The notes: generated by a model not told the origin, from the letters alone. A DNA stretch of 64,000 nt from JASGCK01 sp031538565 (GCA_031538565.1 JAVKLS010000062.1:1-64000), one strand, 5' to 3'; counted from the stretch's first letter, positions 17,866 to 27,328 are shown. A program made the numbers and translations.

Positions 17866-18818
17866 TGCTTGGCATGAAAGCAGACCCTGCCTTGATTACA
17901 AAAGCCCAGCTTGCCCAAGCCAATGTGCTCGTGGTGGGCGATGCCATGCTAGATCGCTATTGGTATGGTGCTGTGGATCGCATTAGCCCCGAAGCACCCG
18001 TTCCCGTTGTCAAAATTGGCAGGCGCGAAAACCGCGTAGGCGGTGCTGCAAACGTTGCCTACAACGCCGCAGCGCTGGGGGCGTGCACTTCCTTTTTAAG
18101 CGTCGTGGGTGACGACGAGGCAGGACGCGAGCTGGAAGCCCTCATGCAAAAAACAGGCATTGCCACGTACCTCACACGCGACGCCAAACTACAAACCACG
18201 GTCAAACTGCGCGTCATTGGGCGAGCGCAGCAACTCATCCGCCTCGACTTTGAAAATATCCCCGAACACGATGTACTGGCAGCGCAAACGCAAACCTTTG
18301 AACGCTTAGTGAACGAGCAAGGCGCTGTTTTATTTTCCGACTATGCCAAAGGCGGACTCGCGCATTTATCGACCATGATTGCCATTGCAAAAGCGGCCAA
18401 AAAACCCATACTCATTGATCCTAAAGGCTCTAACTACGCGCCCTACCGAGGCGCCACTGTCATTACGCCCAACCGAAACGAGTTAGAGCAAGTCATTGGA
18501 CACTGGACGAGCGAAGACGATCTTGCCGTTCGCGCACAAAACTTACGCACGTCACTCGATTTAGAAACTCTGCTGTTTACGCGCAGCGAAGAAGGTATGA
18601 GTTTGTACGACGACGCAGGTGACTTGCACGTTAAAGCTGCCGCGCACGAGGTGTTTGACGTGACGGGCGCGGGCGACACCGTCATCGCAACGCTAGCGGC
18701 CTTGGTGGCGTCGGGCCTCTCATTGCGCCAAGCCATGCCACACGCCAACCGCGCAGGCGGTCTTGTGGTGGGCAAATTTGGCACGGCTGCCGTTAGCCAT
18801 GAGGAGTTATTTCAATGA
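17865..18818 (+). CDS. hldA: D-glycero-beta-D-manno-heptose-7-phosphate kinase
   Basis: The enzyme phosphorylates heptose 7-phosphate at O-1 on the way to ADP-heptose for the LPS inner core. It is a PfkB-type sugar kinase of 317 residues corresponding only to the N-terminal half of E. coli HldE: GGAANVAYNAAALG substrate loop and the DVTGAGDTVIATLA anion-hole/catalytic motif (about 264-277). The adenylyltransferase half is absent and must be a separate gene elsewhere, as is normal in betaproteobacteria. It overlaps hldD by four bases. Confidence 0.92.
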   Translation: MLGMKADPALITKAQLAQANVLVVGDAMLDRYWYGAVDRISPEAPVPVVKIGRRENRVGGAANVAYNAAALGACTSFLSVVGDDEAGRELEALMQKTGIATYLTRDAKLQTTVKLRVIGRAQQLIRLDFENIPEHDVLAAQTQTFERLVNEQGAVLFSDYAKGGLAHLSTMIAIAKAAKKPILIDPKGSNYAPYRGATVITPNRNELEQVIGHWTSEDDLAVRAQNLRTSLDLETLLFTRSEEGMSLYDDAGDLHVKAAAHEVFDVTGAGDTVIATLAALVASGLSLRQAMPHANRAGGLVVGKFGTAAVSHEELFQ

Positions 18819-19819
18819 CACAGCCGCTCTACATCGTTACAGGCGCAGCAGGATTTATTGGCAGCAATATCGTCAAAGGCTTAAATGCGCGCGGCATGGC
18901 CAACATCATTGCCGTCGATGATTTAACCGAGGGGGACAAATTTCGCAACTTGGCAGATTTGCAAATTGCCGACTACGTGACTGCTGCCGATTTTTACGAC
19001 CGCTTTAGCTCAGGCGCCTATGGCAAGGTAGAGGCCATCTTTCATGAAGGGGCGTGCAGCGACACGATGGAGAGCGACGGCGCATACATGATGCGGAATA
19101 ACTTTAGTCTATCTTGTCAATTGTTTACTGCTTGTCAAATGCAGGGCACGCGCTTACTCTATGCGTCGTCCGCCGCGGTTTACGGCGGCTCCGACACCTT
19201 TACCGAGTCGCCAAAGTTTGAGCGCCCACTCAATGTTTACGGCTACAGCAAGCTACTGTTTGACCAGTGGGTGCGGCGGCAAACCAATCTGTTTGTCGCA
19301 CAAAAAAATCAGGTCGCAGGCTTTCGCTACTTCAATGTTTACGGCCCTCGCGAGCAACATAAAGGGCGCATGGCAAGCGTGGCATTTCATCAATTCCACC
19401 AATTCAAAGCGGACGGGGCAGTCAAGCTCTTTGGCGCTTGGGGCGGCTTTGGTGAAGGCGAGCAAACGCGTGATTTTGTGTACGTGGATGATGTCGTTGC
19501 GGTGAATTTGTGGTTCCTCGATCACCCCGATAAATCAGGTATTTTTAATTTAGGCACGGGCCACGCTCAGCCTTTTAACGACGTGGCTTGTGCGGTGGTC
19601 AATCGGTTAACGCTGCCCCGCACCCATACGGACCCACCCCTTACCGAGCTGGTAGCGCAACAAAAAATTCGCTACATCGACTTTCCAGAGGCACTTAAAG
19701 GGAAATACCAAAGTTATACGCAAGCCGACCTCACCGCCTTGCGCCGCGCAGGTTGTGACCACAAGTTTGTCGACGTTGCCACGGGTGTGGCGCACTACTT
19801 TCAAGATTTATTAAGCTAA
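18815..19819 (+). CDS. hldD: ADP-L-glycero-D-manno-heptose 6-epimerase
   Basis: The enzyme epimerises ADP-D-glycero-heptose to the L form used for the LPS core. It is a short-chain dehydrogenase-type protein of 334 residues with GAAGFIGSNIV at the N-terminus (NADP binding) and the catalytic YGYSK segment (about 141-145). FNVYGPREQHKGRMASVAFH is a family signature. It is translationally coupled to hldA (ATGA). Confidence 0.95.
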   Translation: MTQPLYIVTGAAGFIGSNIVKGLNARGMANIIAVDDLTEGDKFRNLADLQIADYVTAADFYDRFSSGAYGKVEAIFHEGACSDTMESDGAYMMRNNFSLSCQLFTACQMQGTRLLYASSAAVYGGSDTFTESPKFERPLNVYGYSKLLFDQWVRRQTNLFVAQKNQVAGFRYFNVYGPREQHKGRMASVAFHQFHQFKADGAVKLFGAWGGFGEGEQTRDFVYVDDVVAVNLWFLDHPDKSGIFNLGTGHAQPFNDVACAVVNRLTLPRTHTDPPLTELVAQQKIRYIDFPEALKGKYQSYTQADLTALRRAGCDHKFVDVATGVAHYFQDLLS

Positions 19820-19837
19820 ACCTTTTTTAGGAGTTTT

Positions 19838-20230
19838 ATGATGAAGAAGCTACTGACCATGCTGACCCTTTTTGCCGCCATGCTCTACGCTGCGGCTAGC
19901 TTTGCAGCCGTTGACGTCAATAAGGCAACTGCTGCTGACTTAGACAGCATCAAAGGTATTGGCCCTTCGATGTCGGCAAAAATTATCGAAGCGCGCAAAG
20001 CGGGCAACTTTAAAGATTGGGCAGATTTTTCAAACCGAGTCAGCGGCATCAAAGATAAAAAATCCGCCGCCCTGTCTGAGGCTGGGTTGACCGTCAATGG
20101 CGCTGCTTATAGCGTGGCTCCCACCAAAGCGGAAGCTAAAGCCGCGCCCAAAACCGACGCCAAACCTGCCGCCGCATCTGTCACTACACCTGCCGCTACA
20201 AATAAACCAGCGGCACCTGCTGGCAAGTAA
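19838..20230 (+). CDS. ComEA-like helix-hairpin-helix protein
   Basis: This is an exported 130-residue protein. A signal peptide (cleavage after about ASFA) is followed by a double helix-hairpin-helix domain (VDVNKATAADLDSIKGIGPS, with KIIEARKAGNFKDWADF) that binds DNA backbone non-specifically, and a C-terminal Ala/Pro/Lys-rich tail. ComEA proteins ferry DNA through the periplasm during natural transformation; such genes follow hldD in relatives. A GGAG site precedes the ATG, and a strong terminator follows. Confidence 0.85.
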   Translation: MMKKLLTMLTLFAAMLYAAASFAAVDVNKATAADLDSIKGIGPSMSAKIIEARKAGNFKDWADFSNRVSGIKDKKSAALSEAGLTVNGAAYSVAPTKAEAKAAPKTDAKPAAASVTTPAATNKPAAPAGK

Positions 20231-20249
20231 ATCTGCCCGCTTGCAGCAA

Positions 20250-20277
20250 AGCCTCGTCAGTTCGACGAGGCTTTTTT
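20250..20277 (+). terminator. Rho-independent terminator after comEA
   Basis: A nine-pair stem (AGCCTCGTC 20250-20258 and GACGAGGCT 20264-20272) with a five-base loop is followed by a run of T to 20277. It ends the hldA-hldD-comEA transcript. Confidence 0.93.
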
Positions 20278-20307
20278 ATGCGGCACATTCTTACTGATAA
20301 TCAAAGC

Positions 20308-21087
20308 ATGATTTTTCTTCTCTCCCCCGCCAAATCATTAGATTACGAAACCCTTGCCCCCGAAAAACTTGCCAGCACAAAACCTCTGTACACACACCGT
20401 GCGGGTGAGCTGATCAGCATTTTGAAGCGCCAAACGCCTGCCCAAATTGCAAGCCTCATGGATTTGAGCGACAAGCTTGCCGCGCTCAACGTAGCGCGCT
20501 ATTTGGCTTGGCATCCTCGCGCAACGGCTAAAAATGCCAAGCAATCCATCCTCGCTTTTGATGGTGATGTGTATGACGGGCTTGCCGCCAAAACACTCAG
20601 CGTTGCCCAGCTTCATTGGGCGCAGGCGCACGTGGTCTCACTTAGTGGGCTGTACGGTGTGCTGCGTCCGCTCGATTTGTTGCAGCCGTATCGATTAGAA
20701 ATGGGGACGCAACTTGCTAATGACCGAGGGCAGAATTTGTACGCGTTTTGGGGCGCTACGATTGCCGACTATCTGAATCAAGAGCTCAAAAATGAAAAGA
20801 CACCCGTGGTCATCAATCTCGCCTCGCAGGAGTACTTCAAAGCTGTCGATACCAAACACCTCAAAGCGCGCGTCATTGAATGCGTGTTTGAGGAACAAAA
20901 AAATGACACCTACAAAGTCGTTAGTTTTTTTGCCAAACGGGCACGCGGTACGATGGCACGATTTGCAGTTGTGAACAAAATTACCAAGCCTGAAAAACTA
21001 CAAACCTTTTGCGAAGATGGCTATGCGTTTAGCAAAGCAGCATCCACCGAAAACCGCTGGGTATTTAGACGGAGTGCGTCTCAATGA
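20308..21087 (+). CDS. yaaA: Peroxide stress protein YaaA (DUF328)
   Basis: YaaA is induced by hydrogen peroxide in E. coli and limits damage from free iron. The protein has 259 residues from the ATG at 20308, with family blocks FLLSPAKSLDY, ILAFDGDVYDGL, LSGLYGVLRPLDL, PYRLEMGT and FFAKRARGTMARF. An earlier ATG at 20278 lies in the terminator T tract and is rejected. No OxyR site could be recognised. It overlaps queF by ATGA. Confidence 0.92.
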   Translation: MIFLLSPAKSLDYETLAPEKLASTKPLYTHRAGELISILKRQTPAQIASLMDLSDKLAALNVARYLAWHPRATAKNAKQSILAFDGDVYDGLAAKTLSVAQLHWAQAHVVSLSGLYGVLRPLDLLQPYRLEMGTQLANDRGQNLYAFWGATIADYLNQELKNEKTPVVINLASQEYFKAVDTKHLKARVIECVFEEQKNDTYKVVSFFAKRARGTMARFAVVNKITKPEKLQTFCEDGYAFSKAASTENRWVFRRSASQ

Positions 21088-21941
21088 CCGAGCATCATCT
21101 CTCGCAAGCACCGCTGGGAAAGGCCTCCAGATACATTGATCACTACGATGCTGCCCTGCTCTTTCCCATTCCACGCGCAAACAAACGCGCCGAAATCGGG
21201 CTAGCATCGGGCGCGATCATCCCATTTTTTGGTGCCGATATGTGGACGGCTTACGAGGTGTCGTGGCTCAATCCGCGAGGCAAGCCGCAACTCGCTTTGG
21301 CGCACATCACGCTGCCGTGCGAAAGCTCAAACATCATCGAAAGCAAATCGTTCAAGCTGTACTTGAACAGTTTTAACAACAGCATTTTTGCCGATATGGA
21401 TGCGGTTGCAAACACTCTAAAACGCGATCTTGCTCATGCCGCGTGGCAGGGCGCACAAGCCATGGGCACGGTAGGCGTGCGCTTGATTGCGCCTGCGCTG
21501 TTTGACGCCCAGCCCATTCACGAGCTCGATGGACTCAGCCTTGACCGACTCGAACTTGATTGCTTGCGCTACACCCCCGCACCTGATCTGCTGCGAACAG
21601 ACGCAGGCGAAGTACCCGTAGCCGAAGTATTGGTTAGCAACTTACTCAAAAGCAATTGCTTGGTGACGGGGCAACCCGATTGGGGGTCCGTGCAGATCAG
21701 TTACAGCGGGCAAGCCATCAATCAAGAGGGGTTGCTGCAATACTTGGTCAGCTTTCGCAATCACAACGAATTCCACGAGCAATGCGTGGAGCGCATTTTT
21801 ATGGATATTTGGACGCGCTGCAAGCCAACGCGCCTCACTGTTTATGCCCGCTACACCAGACGCGGCGGACTAGACATCAACCCCTACCGCACCAGTCATC
21901 CGTCTAGCCTACCAGCCAATATTCGGACAGCGCGACAGTAA
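21084..21941 (+). CDS. queF: NADPH-dependent 7-cyano-7-deazaguanine reductase
   Basis: QueF reduces preQ0 to preQ1 for queuosine tRNA modification. At 285 residues it is the long, two-domain (YqfF/E. coli) form. The QueF signature ESKSFKLYLNSFNN lies in the N-terminal half, and the catalytic cysteine, Cys192, is in SNCLVTGQPDWGSVQI. It starts within the yaaA stop. A half REP-like repeat follows. Confidence 0.95.
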   Translation: MTEHHLSQAPLGKASRYIDHYDAALLFPIPRANKRAEIGLASGAIIPFFGADMWTAYEVSWLNPRGKPQLALAHITLPCESSNIIESKSFKLYLNSFNNSIFADMDAVANTLKRDLAHAAWQGAQAMGTVGVRLIAPALFDAQPIHELDGLSLDRLELDCLRYTPAPDLLRTDAGEVPVAEVLVSNLLKSNCLVTGQPDWGSVQISYSGQAINQEGLLQYLVSFRNHNEFHEQCVERIFMDIWTRCKPTRLTVYARYTRRGGLDINPYRTSHPSSLPANIRTARQ

Positions 21942-21959
21942 AAAAACCTCTGCAAAACT

Positions 21960-21985
21960 CCGTTCACCTTGAGCTTGTCGAAAGG
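21960..21985 (+). repeat. Half REP-like repeat
   Basis: The 26 bases match one arm of the palindromes at 512 and 33220 (CCGTTCACCTTGAGCTTGTC and following GAAAGG). No second arm is close. It lies between the converging queF and mlaB genes. Confidence 0.7.
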
Positions 21986-21994
21986 TAATTCCAA

Positions 21995-22258
21995 TTAAAT
22001 CAACTCATTGACGCCGTAGAGCGTTGCCAATTGCGTGAGGCGCGGCGGTGCGTTGTGGACTTGCAGCCTAGCTCCCGCAGCGACTGCGCCACGCCGCAAA
22101 TCTAGCAACAGAGCCAGCGCTGACGAGTCAAAGCTTTGCAGCTTACTGGCCTCGATTTGCCAATTTGCCGCACGCGCCAACTCCAACCAATTACAGGCGA
22201 GGGTGGATACCGCCGCGGCGTGATCAAGTTTGACGGGCAGCGCAAGCATCGTTGTCAT
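21995..22258 (-). CDS. mlaB: STAS-domain protein MlaB
   Basis: MlaB is the cytoplasmic STAS subunit that stabilises the MlaFE transporter for glycerophospholipids. At 87 residues it is a bare STAS domain with SFDSSALALLLDLRRGA, where the conserved Ser follows Asp. It starts within the mlaC stop and is the last gene of the mla operon. Confidence 0.88.
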   Translation of the reverse strand: MTTMLALPVKLDHAAAVSTLACNWLELARAANWQIEASKLQSFDSSALALLLDLRRGAVAAGARLQVHNAPPRLTQLATLYGVNELI

Positions 22259-22887
22259 TATTTGCTCGCGGTTTTATTTTTTTCGGCAAGCGATTGAATC
22301 AAACCGTCGAGACCACTTGAATTAACAACTTCCGAAAATTGACTGCGATAGGTTTCAACCAACCACACACCCAAAATGTTGATGTCATAAATTTTCCAAA
22401 CCGCAGACGCACCATCGCCCACCTTGCCCACGCGGTAATCTAATTGGATGGGGCTGCCTTTGCCACGCACTTCAGAGCGCACAATGGCATTGATGTCGCT
22501 CGGATTCATTTTGAGCGGTCGCACCATCACCGTTTGATCTTTAATTTCTTTAATCGCACCAGCGTAGGTGCGAATCAAGAGCATCTTAAATTCTTCTTGC
22601 AACCGTTTTTGCTGTTCAGGTGTGGCTGTGCGCCATGCAGGGCCGACCGAGGATGCGGTCATACGCTGAAAATTGACGAAGGGAAGAATTTTGCTGTCGA
22701 TTAGTCCCGCAATTTTGACAACATCACCGGAGGCCAAGGTTTTATCTGCCTTAACTGCACCCGTAATTTCGGCAGCCAACCTTGTCACTAAAGCGTCGGG
22801 CGCTTCTGGCGTCGTGGTCTGCGCAAAACCAAGTGCAGAAGTAAGGGCAAGAGCAACCGCTAGCAGGCAATGTTTGATATTCATCAT
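22258..22887 (-). CDS. mlaC: Periplasmic phospholipid-binding protein MlaC
   Basis: MlaC shuttles phospholipids between outer-membrane MlaA and the inner-membrane MlaFEDB complex. The 209-residue protein has a signal peptide (cleavage near LGFAQ) and the family segments ILPFVNFQRMTASSVGPAWR and YDINILGVWLVETYRSQF. Two ATG codons open the frame. It follows mlaA after 10 bases. Confidence 0.93.
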   Translation of the reverse strand: MMNIKHCLLAVALALTSALGFAQTTTPEAPDALVTRLAAEITGAVKADKTLASGDVVKIAGLIDSKILPFVNFQRMTASSVGPAWRTATPEQQKRLQEEFKMLLIRTYAGAIKEIKDQTVMVRPLKMNPSDINAIVRSEVRGKGSPIQLDYRVGKVGDGASAVWKIYDINILGVWLVETYRSQFSEVVNSSGLDGLIQSLAEKNKTASK

Positions 22888-22897
22888 AAAACGTTCT

Positions 22898-23704
22898 TTA
22901 TTTCAATATGGATGGAAGGCTTGGCATATTAATCGGAATGGGCACTTTGGGCATGGCTTGATCGGGGGGCGGCTTTACGGATTCATCGATCGAGTAATCG
23001 ATGTCATCGTCATTCGATGCTTTTTCTGGCTTAATCAGATTTTGTCGCCGCTTTAAATAGATATCACGAATAAAGCTATACCTATCCAGCGCAATACTAT
23101 CCATCGCATCGGTTGCGCCCAGCAACAAAGCGCGCGTATTCACTATCCGCAGCACCGATAGCTCATTGCGCGTGGGCACATCTTTGATGAAGTTGACGGG
23201 GTCGTAATACGAAGCCGAAACTGCGCCCACGCCGTCACGCACGGTGGAGGGTCCCAAAATGGGTAGCATCAAAAAGGGACCGCTTGGCACGCCCCATTTG
23301 CCAAGCGTTTGTCCAAGGTCGGCTTTGGGAGGCTGAATGCCCGCATCGCTGGCAATATCCAAAACTCCGCCAAGCCCTAAAAATGTATTGATGCCCAGGC
23401 GCGCTGCGGTTTGCCCTGCGTACACCAATTCGAATTGCAGGACTTGATTCAGCAGTGACCACAAATCGCCAATGTTGTTAAAAAAGTTAGTGACGCCTTG
23501 GCGCACGGGGGAAGGAATCACGGCTTGATAACCTGTTGCCACAGGTTTTAAAACCGCACCATCAACCGCATCGTTGAACTTATACACCGCACGATTGAGC
23601 GGCTCCAGCGGATCAGATGAATGCGCGTTTGGTCCCGTTGCACAGCCCGCCACCAAGGCCGTGGTCCAGGCGATTAGGCACAAACGGAAAAGTCGCAGCA
23701 TCAT
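22898..23704 (-). CDS. mlaA: Outer membrane lipoprotein MlaA (VacJ)
   Basis: MlaA removes mislocalised phospholipids from the outer leaflet. The 268-residue lipoprotein has lipobox LVAGC (Cys21), then DPLEPLNRAVYKFNDAVD, PSPVRQGVTNFFNNIGD and PFLMLPILGPSTVRDG, all typical of the family. The C-terminal tail is Pro-rich and longer than in E. coli. It sits inside the mla operon between mlaD and mlaC, as in other betaproteobacteria, and overlaps mlaD by four bases. Confidence 0.94.
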   Translation of the reverse strand: MMLRLFRLCLIAWTTALVAGCATGPNAHSSDPLEPLNRAVYKFNDAVDGAVLKPVATGYQAVIPSPVRQGVTNFFNNIGDLWSLLNQVLQFELVYAGQTAARLGINTFLGLGGVLDIASDAGIQPPKADLGQTLGKWGVPSGPFLMLPILGPSTVRDGVGAVSASYYDPVNFIKDVPTRNELSVLRIVNTRALLLGATDAMDSIALDRYSFIRDIYLKRRQNLIKPEKASNDDDIDYSIDESVKPPPDQAMPKVPIPINMPSLPSILK

Positions 23705-24177
23705 TTAGCAGAAGTGCCAGCGTTATCCGCTGCTTTGCTGTACAAAAATTTGCCAATCAAATCCTCCAATACCATGGCCGATTGCGTGCTGCTGATGGCG
23801 TCGCCATTGGCTAGATTTTTTTCATCTGCACCTGGGGAAATGCCCATGTACTGCTCGCCCAGCAAACCACTGGTCAAAATTTTGAGCGAGCTATCTTTCG
23901 GGAAGGCATATTTGTTTTGCAACGACAGCACCACCTTCGCTTGAAAGCTTTTATCGTCAAAGGTAATGGAGTCAATGCGTCCCACCACCACGCCTGCGCT
24001 TTTAACGGCGGCTTGCGGTTTGAGTCCACCAATGTTGTCAAACTTCGCCGTCACTTTGTAACTGGAGTCAAAGCTGAACGATAGCAAATTAGCCGAACGC
24101 AAGGCCAAAAACAAAATGGCAGCCAGCCCCAAAACCACAAAAAATCCCACCCAAATATCGTTTTTAGAACGTGTCAT
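23701..24177 (-). CDS. mlaD: MCE-domain protein MlaD
   Basis: MlaD is the inner-membrane-anchored hexameric MCE ring of the Mla transporter. The 158 residues comprise an N-terminal membrane helix (IWVGFFVVLGLAAILFLAL, 8-26) and one MCE domain (about 35-115: YKVTAKFDNIGGLKPQAAVK, then LLGEQYMGISPG). It follows mlaE by 20 bases. Confidence 0.94.
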   Translation of the reverse strand: MTRSKNDIWVGFFVVLGLAAILFLALRSANLLSFSFDSSYKVTAKFDNIGGLKPQAAVKSAGVVVGRIDSITFDDKSFQAKVVLSLQNKYAFPKDSSLKILTSGLLGEQYMGISPGADEKNLANGDAISSTQSAMVLEDLIGKFLYSKAADNAGTSAK

Positions 24178-24197
24178 TTTTTACTCCAAATTTTTCA

Positions 24198-24989
24198 TCA
24201 AATACTAAACATCAGCGCCGTGAGGATGAAGTCCAGCCCAAGCACGGCCAGCGAACCCACCACCACCGTGCGCGTGGTCGCGCGTGAAACGCCTTCGGGC
24301 GTTGGCTCTGCTTGATAGCCTTGCAAGAGCGCAACAAAGGTCACCGTCACGCCAAACACCATGCTTTTGACAACGCCGTTGCCCACGTCGTGCCACCAAT
24401 CGACACCGCCTTGCATTTGACTCCAAAACGAACCCGCGTCAATACCAATCATCAAAACGCCCACCGCCCAGCCGCCCAAAATACCCACGGCGCTAAACAC
24501 GGCTGCCAGCAAGGGCATCGCAACGACACCGCCCCAAAAACGCGGTGCAAGAATGCGGCGCACAGGATCGACCGCCATCATCTCCATTGCCGACAATTGC
24601 TCGCCCGCTTTCATAAGACCAATTTCAGCGGTTAGCGATGTGCCCGCACGTCCAGCAAATAAAAGCGCCGTCACCACGGGACCGAGCTCGCGCACCAGAC
24701 TGAGCGCCACCAGCAAACCCAAGGCTTCAGACGAGCCGTAGCGTTGCAAGGTGTAATAGCCTTGCAGCGCCAACACAAAACCGACAAACAATCCTGAAAT
24801 AGCAATGATGGACAGTGAGTAATTGCCTAAAAAATGGATTTGATCGCGCACCAAACCAAAACGTTTAAGACAAGCACCGCAAGAGGCCGCTAGCCGCACA
24901 AACAACTTTGCGCCGCCGCCAATGGCTGCCAGTTTGCTGCGTACCGCGTAGCCAATGTCGGCTAGCAAATGAATGACAGCGGCGTTCAT
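24198..24989 (-). CDS. mlaE: Phospholipid ABC transporter permease MlaE
   Basis: MlaE is the permease of the MlaFEDB complex. The 263-residue protein has several membrane segments and the family blocks FVLALQGYYTLQRYG, LVRELGPVVTALLFAGRAGT and EIGLMKAGEQLSAMEMM. The start overlaps the mlaF stop by four bases. Confidence 0.94.
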   Translation of the reverse strand: MNAAVIHLLADIGYAVRSKLAAIGGGAKLFVRLAASCGACLKRFGLVRDQIHFLGNYSLSIIAISGLFVGFVLALQGYYTLQRYGSSEALGLLVALSLVRELGPVVTALLFAGRAGTSLTAEIGLMKAGEQLSAMEMMAVDPVRRILAPRFWGGVVAMPLLAAVFSAVGILGGWAVGVLMIGIDAGSFWSQMQGGVDWWHDVGNGVVKSMVFGVTVTFVALLQGYQAEPTPEGVSRATTRTVVVGSLAVLGLDFILTALMFSI

Positions 24990-25807
24990 GCGGCAACTCC
25001 AAAATCGTCCAGCACAGTTTTGGCAGGGTAGTGAAAACGCACAGGTCCATCGGGCAGTGCGTGAACAAATTGATGCACCAGTGGATCGGTGCTTTCGCGC
25101 ACCGCGTCAGGCGTACCCTGCGCGGCAATTTTTCCGTTTGCCAGCACAATGACTTGATCGGCAATGCTGAATGTCTCCTCTAAGTCGTGCGAGACGATCA
25201 CGCTGGTAATGCCTAGCGAGTCATTCATCGTGCGAATCAACCGCGCTGCTGTTCCTAGGGAGATGGGATCAAGTCCTGCAAAGGGCTCGTCGTACATCAC
25301 CAAGTCGGGGTCTAGGGCAATCGCACGCGCAAGCGCCACGCGTCGCGCCATGCCGCCAGAAATTTCGCTAGGCATCAAATCCCGCGCACCGCGCAATCCC
25401 ACGGCATTGAGCTTCATCAGCACAATGTCGCGAATCATGGCCTCGCTTAGATGGGTGTGCTCGCGCAGCGGAAACGCCACGTTGTCAAACAAACTGGAGT
25501 CGGTAAAAAGTGCGCCAAATTGAAACAACATCCCCATGCGGCGGCGCATGGCATACAGCGCGGCTTGGCTCATTGCGCCCACATCGTCGCTATCAAACAG
25601 CACACGCCCGTTATTGGCGGTGTACTGCCCCGCGATGAGCCGCAGCACCGTGGTCTTGCCCCCCCCCGATGCGCCCATGATGGCGGTGACTTTGCCACGC
25701 GGGATGGACAAACTGATGTTGTCCAAAATCACCCTCTCGCGTCCAGCCGTAGGGTAGGCGAACGTGACGTTCTGGCAAGTAACAAGATTGTCATTCATGC
25801 GGCGCAT
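24986..25807 (-). CDS. mlaF: Phospholipid ABC transporter ATP-binding protein MlaF
   Basis: MlaF is the ATPase subunit. It shows Walker A GASGGGKTTVLRLIAG, the ABC signature SEISGGMARRVALARA, Walker B DPDLVMYDEP and the switch His in VIVSHDL. At 273 residues it is the usual length. It is the first gene of the mlaFEDACB operon; the ATG at 25807 could also be at codon 4. gltD ends 39 bases upstream on the same strand. Confidence 0.94.
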   Translation of the reverse strand: MRRMNDNLVTCQNVTFAYPTAGRERVILDNISLSIPRGKVTAIMGASGGGKTTVLRLIAGQYTANNGRVLFDSDDVGAMSQAALYAMRRRMGMLFQFGALFTDSSLFDNVAFPLREHTHLSEAMIRDIVLMKLNAVGLRGARDLMPSEISGGMARRVALARAIALDPDLVMYDEPFAGLDPISLGTAARLIRTMNDSLGITSVIVSHDLEETFSIADQVIVLANGKIAAQGTPDAVRESTDPLVHQFVHALPDGPVRFHYPAKTVLDDFGVAA

Positions 25808-25846
25808 TTTGCCATGACGGTGCGAGCAAGCCTTGCAAGCGGTCGC

Positions 25847-27328
25847 TTAACGCGGCAAATCACTCGATCCCATTAAAAATTCATCCACCGCGCGAGCCGC
25901 TTGGCGACCTTCGCGAATTGCCCACACCACCAAGCTTTGGCCACGGCGCATATCACCCGCCGCAAACACCTTCGCTACGTTGGTTTGATAGCCCCCTGCA
26001 AACTCTGTCGATGCGCGGGCATTGCCGCGTGCGTCTTTGTCCACACCAAAAGACTCCAAAACCGTTGCCACGGGATGCACAAAGCCCATTGCTAAAAATA
26101 CCAAATCGGCTTTGTAGGTTTGCTCCGAACCCGCCACCTCCACCATCCGCCCATCCTTCATTTCGATTCGAACGGTGGTGAGCTCCGTCACCTTGCCGCC
26201 CTTGCCGCTAAACGATTTGGTGGAAATTGCAAACTCGCGCTCTAACAATCCTTTTTCTGCGCCCTCGTCGTGGCTAGAACTGGTGCGCAGCTTTAAAGGC
26301 CAATACGGCCACACCAGCGGTTTATTCTCCATCTCGGGGGGCTGAGGCATCACTTCAAACTGCGTCACACTTGCCGCGCCGTGGCGGATGCTGGTTCCCA
26401 CGCAATCAGAGCCCGTGTCGCCGCCACCAATCACAATCACGTGCTTGCCATCGGCGCGGATTTGGTCTTTGACTTTATCGCCCGCATTGACCTTGTTTTG
26501 TAGCGGCAAAAACTCCATCGCAAAGTGAATGCCCGAAAGTTCGCGCCCAGGCACGGGCAAATCGCGCGATTGCTCCGAGCCGCCCGCCAGAAGCACCGCG
26601 TCAAAATCTTTTTGCAATTGTTTAGGATCAATCGTCTCTTTAGACCAATTAGCAACCTTGCTGTCCTTAGGAAAATCGCCCACCATCACACCCGTGCGGA
26701 TATTCACACCTTCGGCTTCGAGCTGCTTGACGCGGCGGTCGATGTGCGACTTTTCCATTTTGAAATCGGGAATGCCGTAGCGCAAAAGTCCACCCACACG
26801 ATCATTTTTTTCAAACACCGTAACCGCGTGACCCGCTCGCGCCAACTGCTGCGCAGCAGCCAGCCCTGCGGGACCAGACCCTACAACCGCCACTTTTTTA
26901 CCCGTTTTGTGTTTGGCAGGTTTTGCCACCACCCAACCTTCAGCCCACGCTTTGTCAATGATGGCGTGCTCGATGGATTTAATGCCCACGGCATCGTCGT
27001 TCACATTCAAAGTACAAGCCGCCTCGCACGGCGCGGGGCAGATGCGACCCGTGAACTCGGGGAAGTTATTGGTGCTGTGCAGCACCGTTGCCGCATTTCC
27101 CCAATCCCCTTGATACACCAAGTCGTTGAAATCGGGGATGATGTTATTGACAGGACAACCGTTATTGCAAAACGGAGTGCCGCAGTCCATGCAGCGCGCG
27201 GCTTGCTGCTTTGCACCCGCATCATCCAGACCAATGACGAACTCTTTGTAATGCTTGAGCCGCTCAGGCACAGGCTTGTAGCCCTCTTCGAGTCGCTCAA
27301 TTTCCATAAAGCCAGTGATTTTCCCCAT
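25847..27328 (-). CDS. gltD: Glutamate synthase small subunit
   Basis: GltD passes electrons from NADPH through FAD and Fe-S centres to GltB. N-terminal cysteines bind clusters (CMDCGTPFCNNGCPVNN), followed by an FAD motif (VVGSGPAGLAAAQQLARAGH) and an NADPH motif (IGGGDTGSDCVGTSIRHGA). The ATG at 27328 has a GAGAGG site upstream and gives 493 residues; the frame opens 7 codons earlier, overlapping the AIPR stop. In relatives it directly follows gltB, but here it is separated by about 2.6 kb of other genes and probably relies on readthrough from them. Confidence 0.95.
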   Translation of the reverse strand: MGKITGFMEIERLEEGYKPVPERLKHYKEFVIGLDDAGAKQQAARCMDCGTPFCNNGCPVNNIIPDFNDLVYQGDWGNAATVLHSTNNFPEFTGRICPAPCEAACTLNVNDDAVGIKSIEHAIIDKAWAEGWVVAKPAKHKTGKKVAVVGSGPAGLAAAQQLARAGHAVTVFEKNDRVGGLLRYGIPDFKMEKSHIDRRVKQLEAEGVNIRTGVMVGDFPKDSKVANWSKETIDPKQLQKDFDAVLLAGGSEQSRDLPVPGRELSGIHFAMEFLPLQNKVNAGDKVKDQIRADGKHVIVIGGGDTGSDCVGTSIRHGAASVTQFEVMPQPPEMENKPLVWPYWPLKLRTSSSHDEGAEKGLLEREFAISTKSFSGKGGKVTELTTVRIEMKDGRMVEVAGSEQTYKADLVFLAMGFVHPVATVLESFGVDKDARGNARASTEFAGGYQTNVAKVFAAGDMRRGQSLVVWAIREGRQAARAVDEFLMGSSDLPR

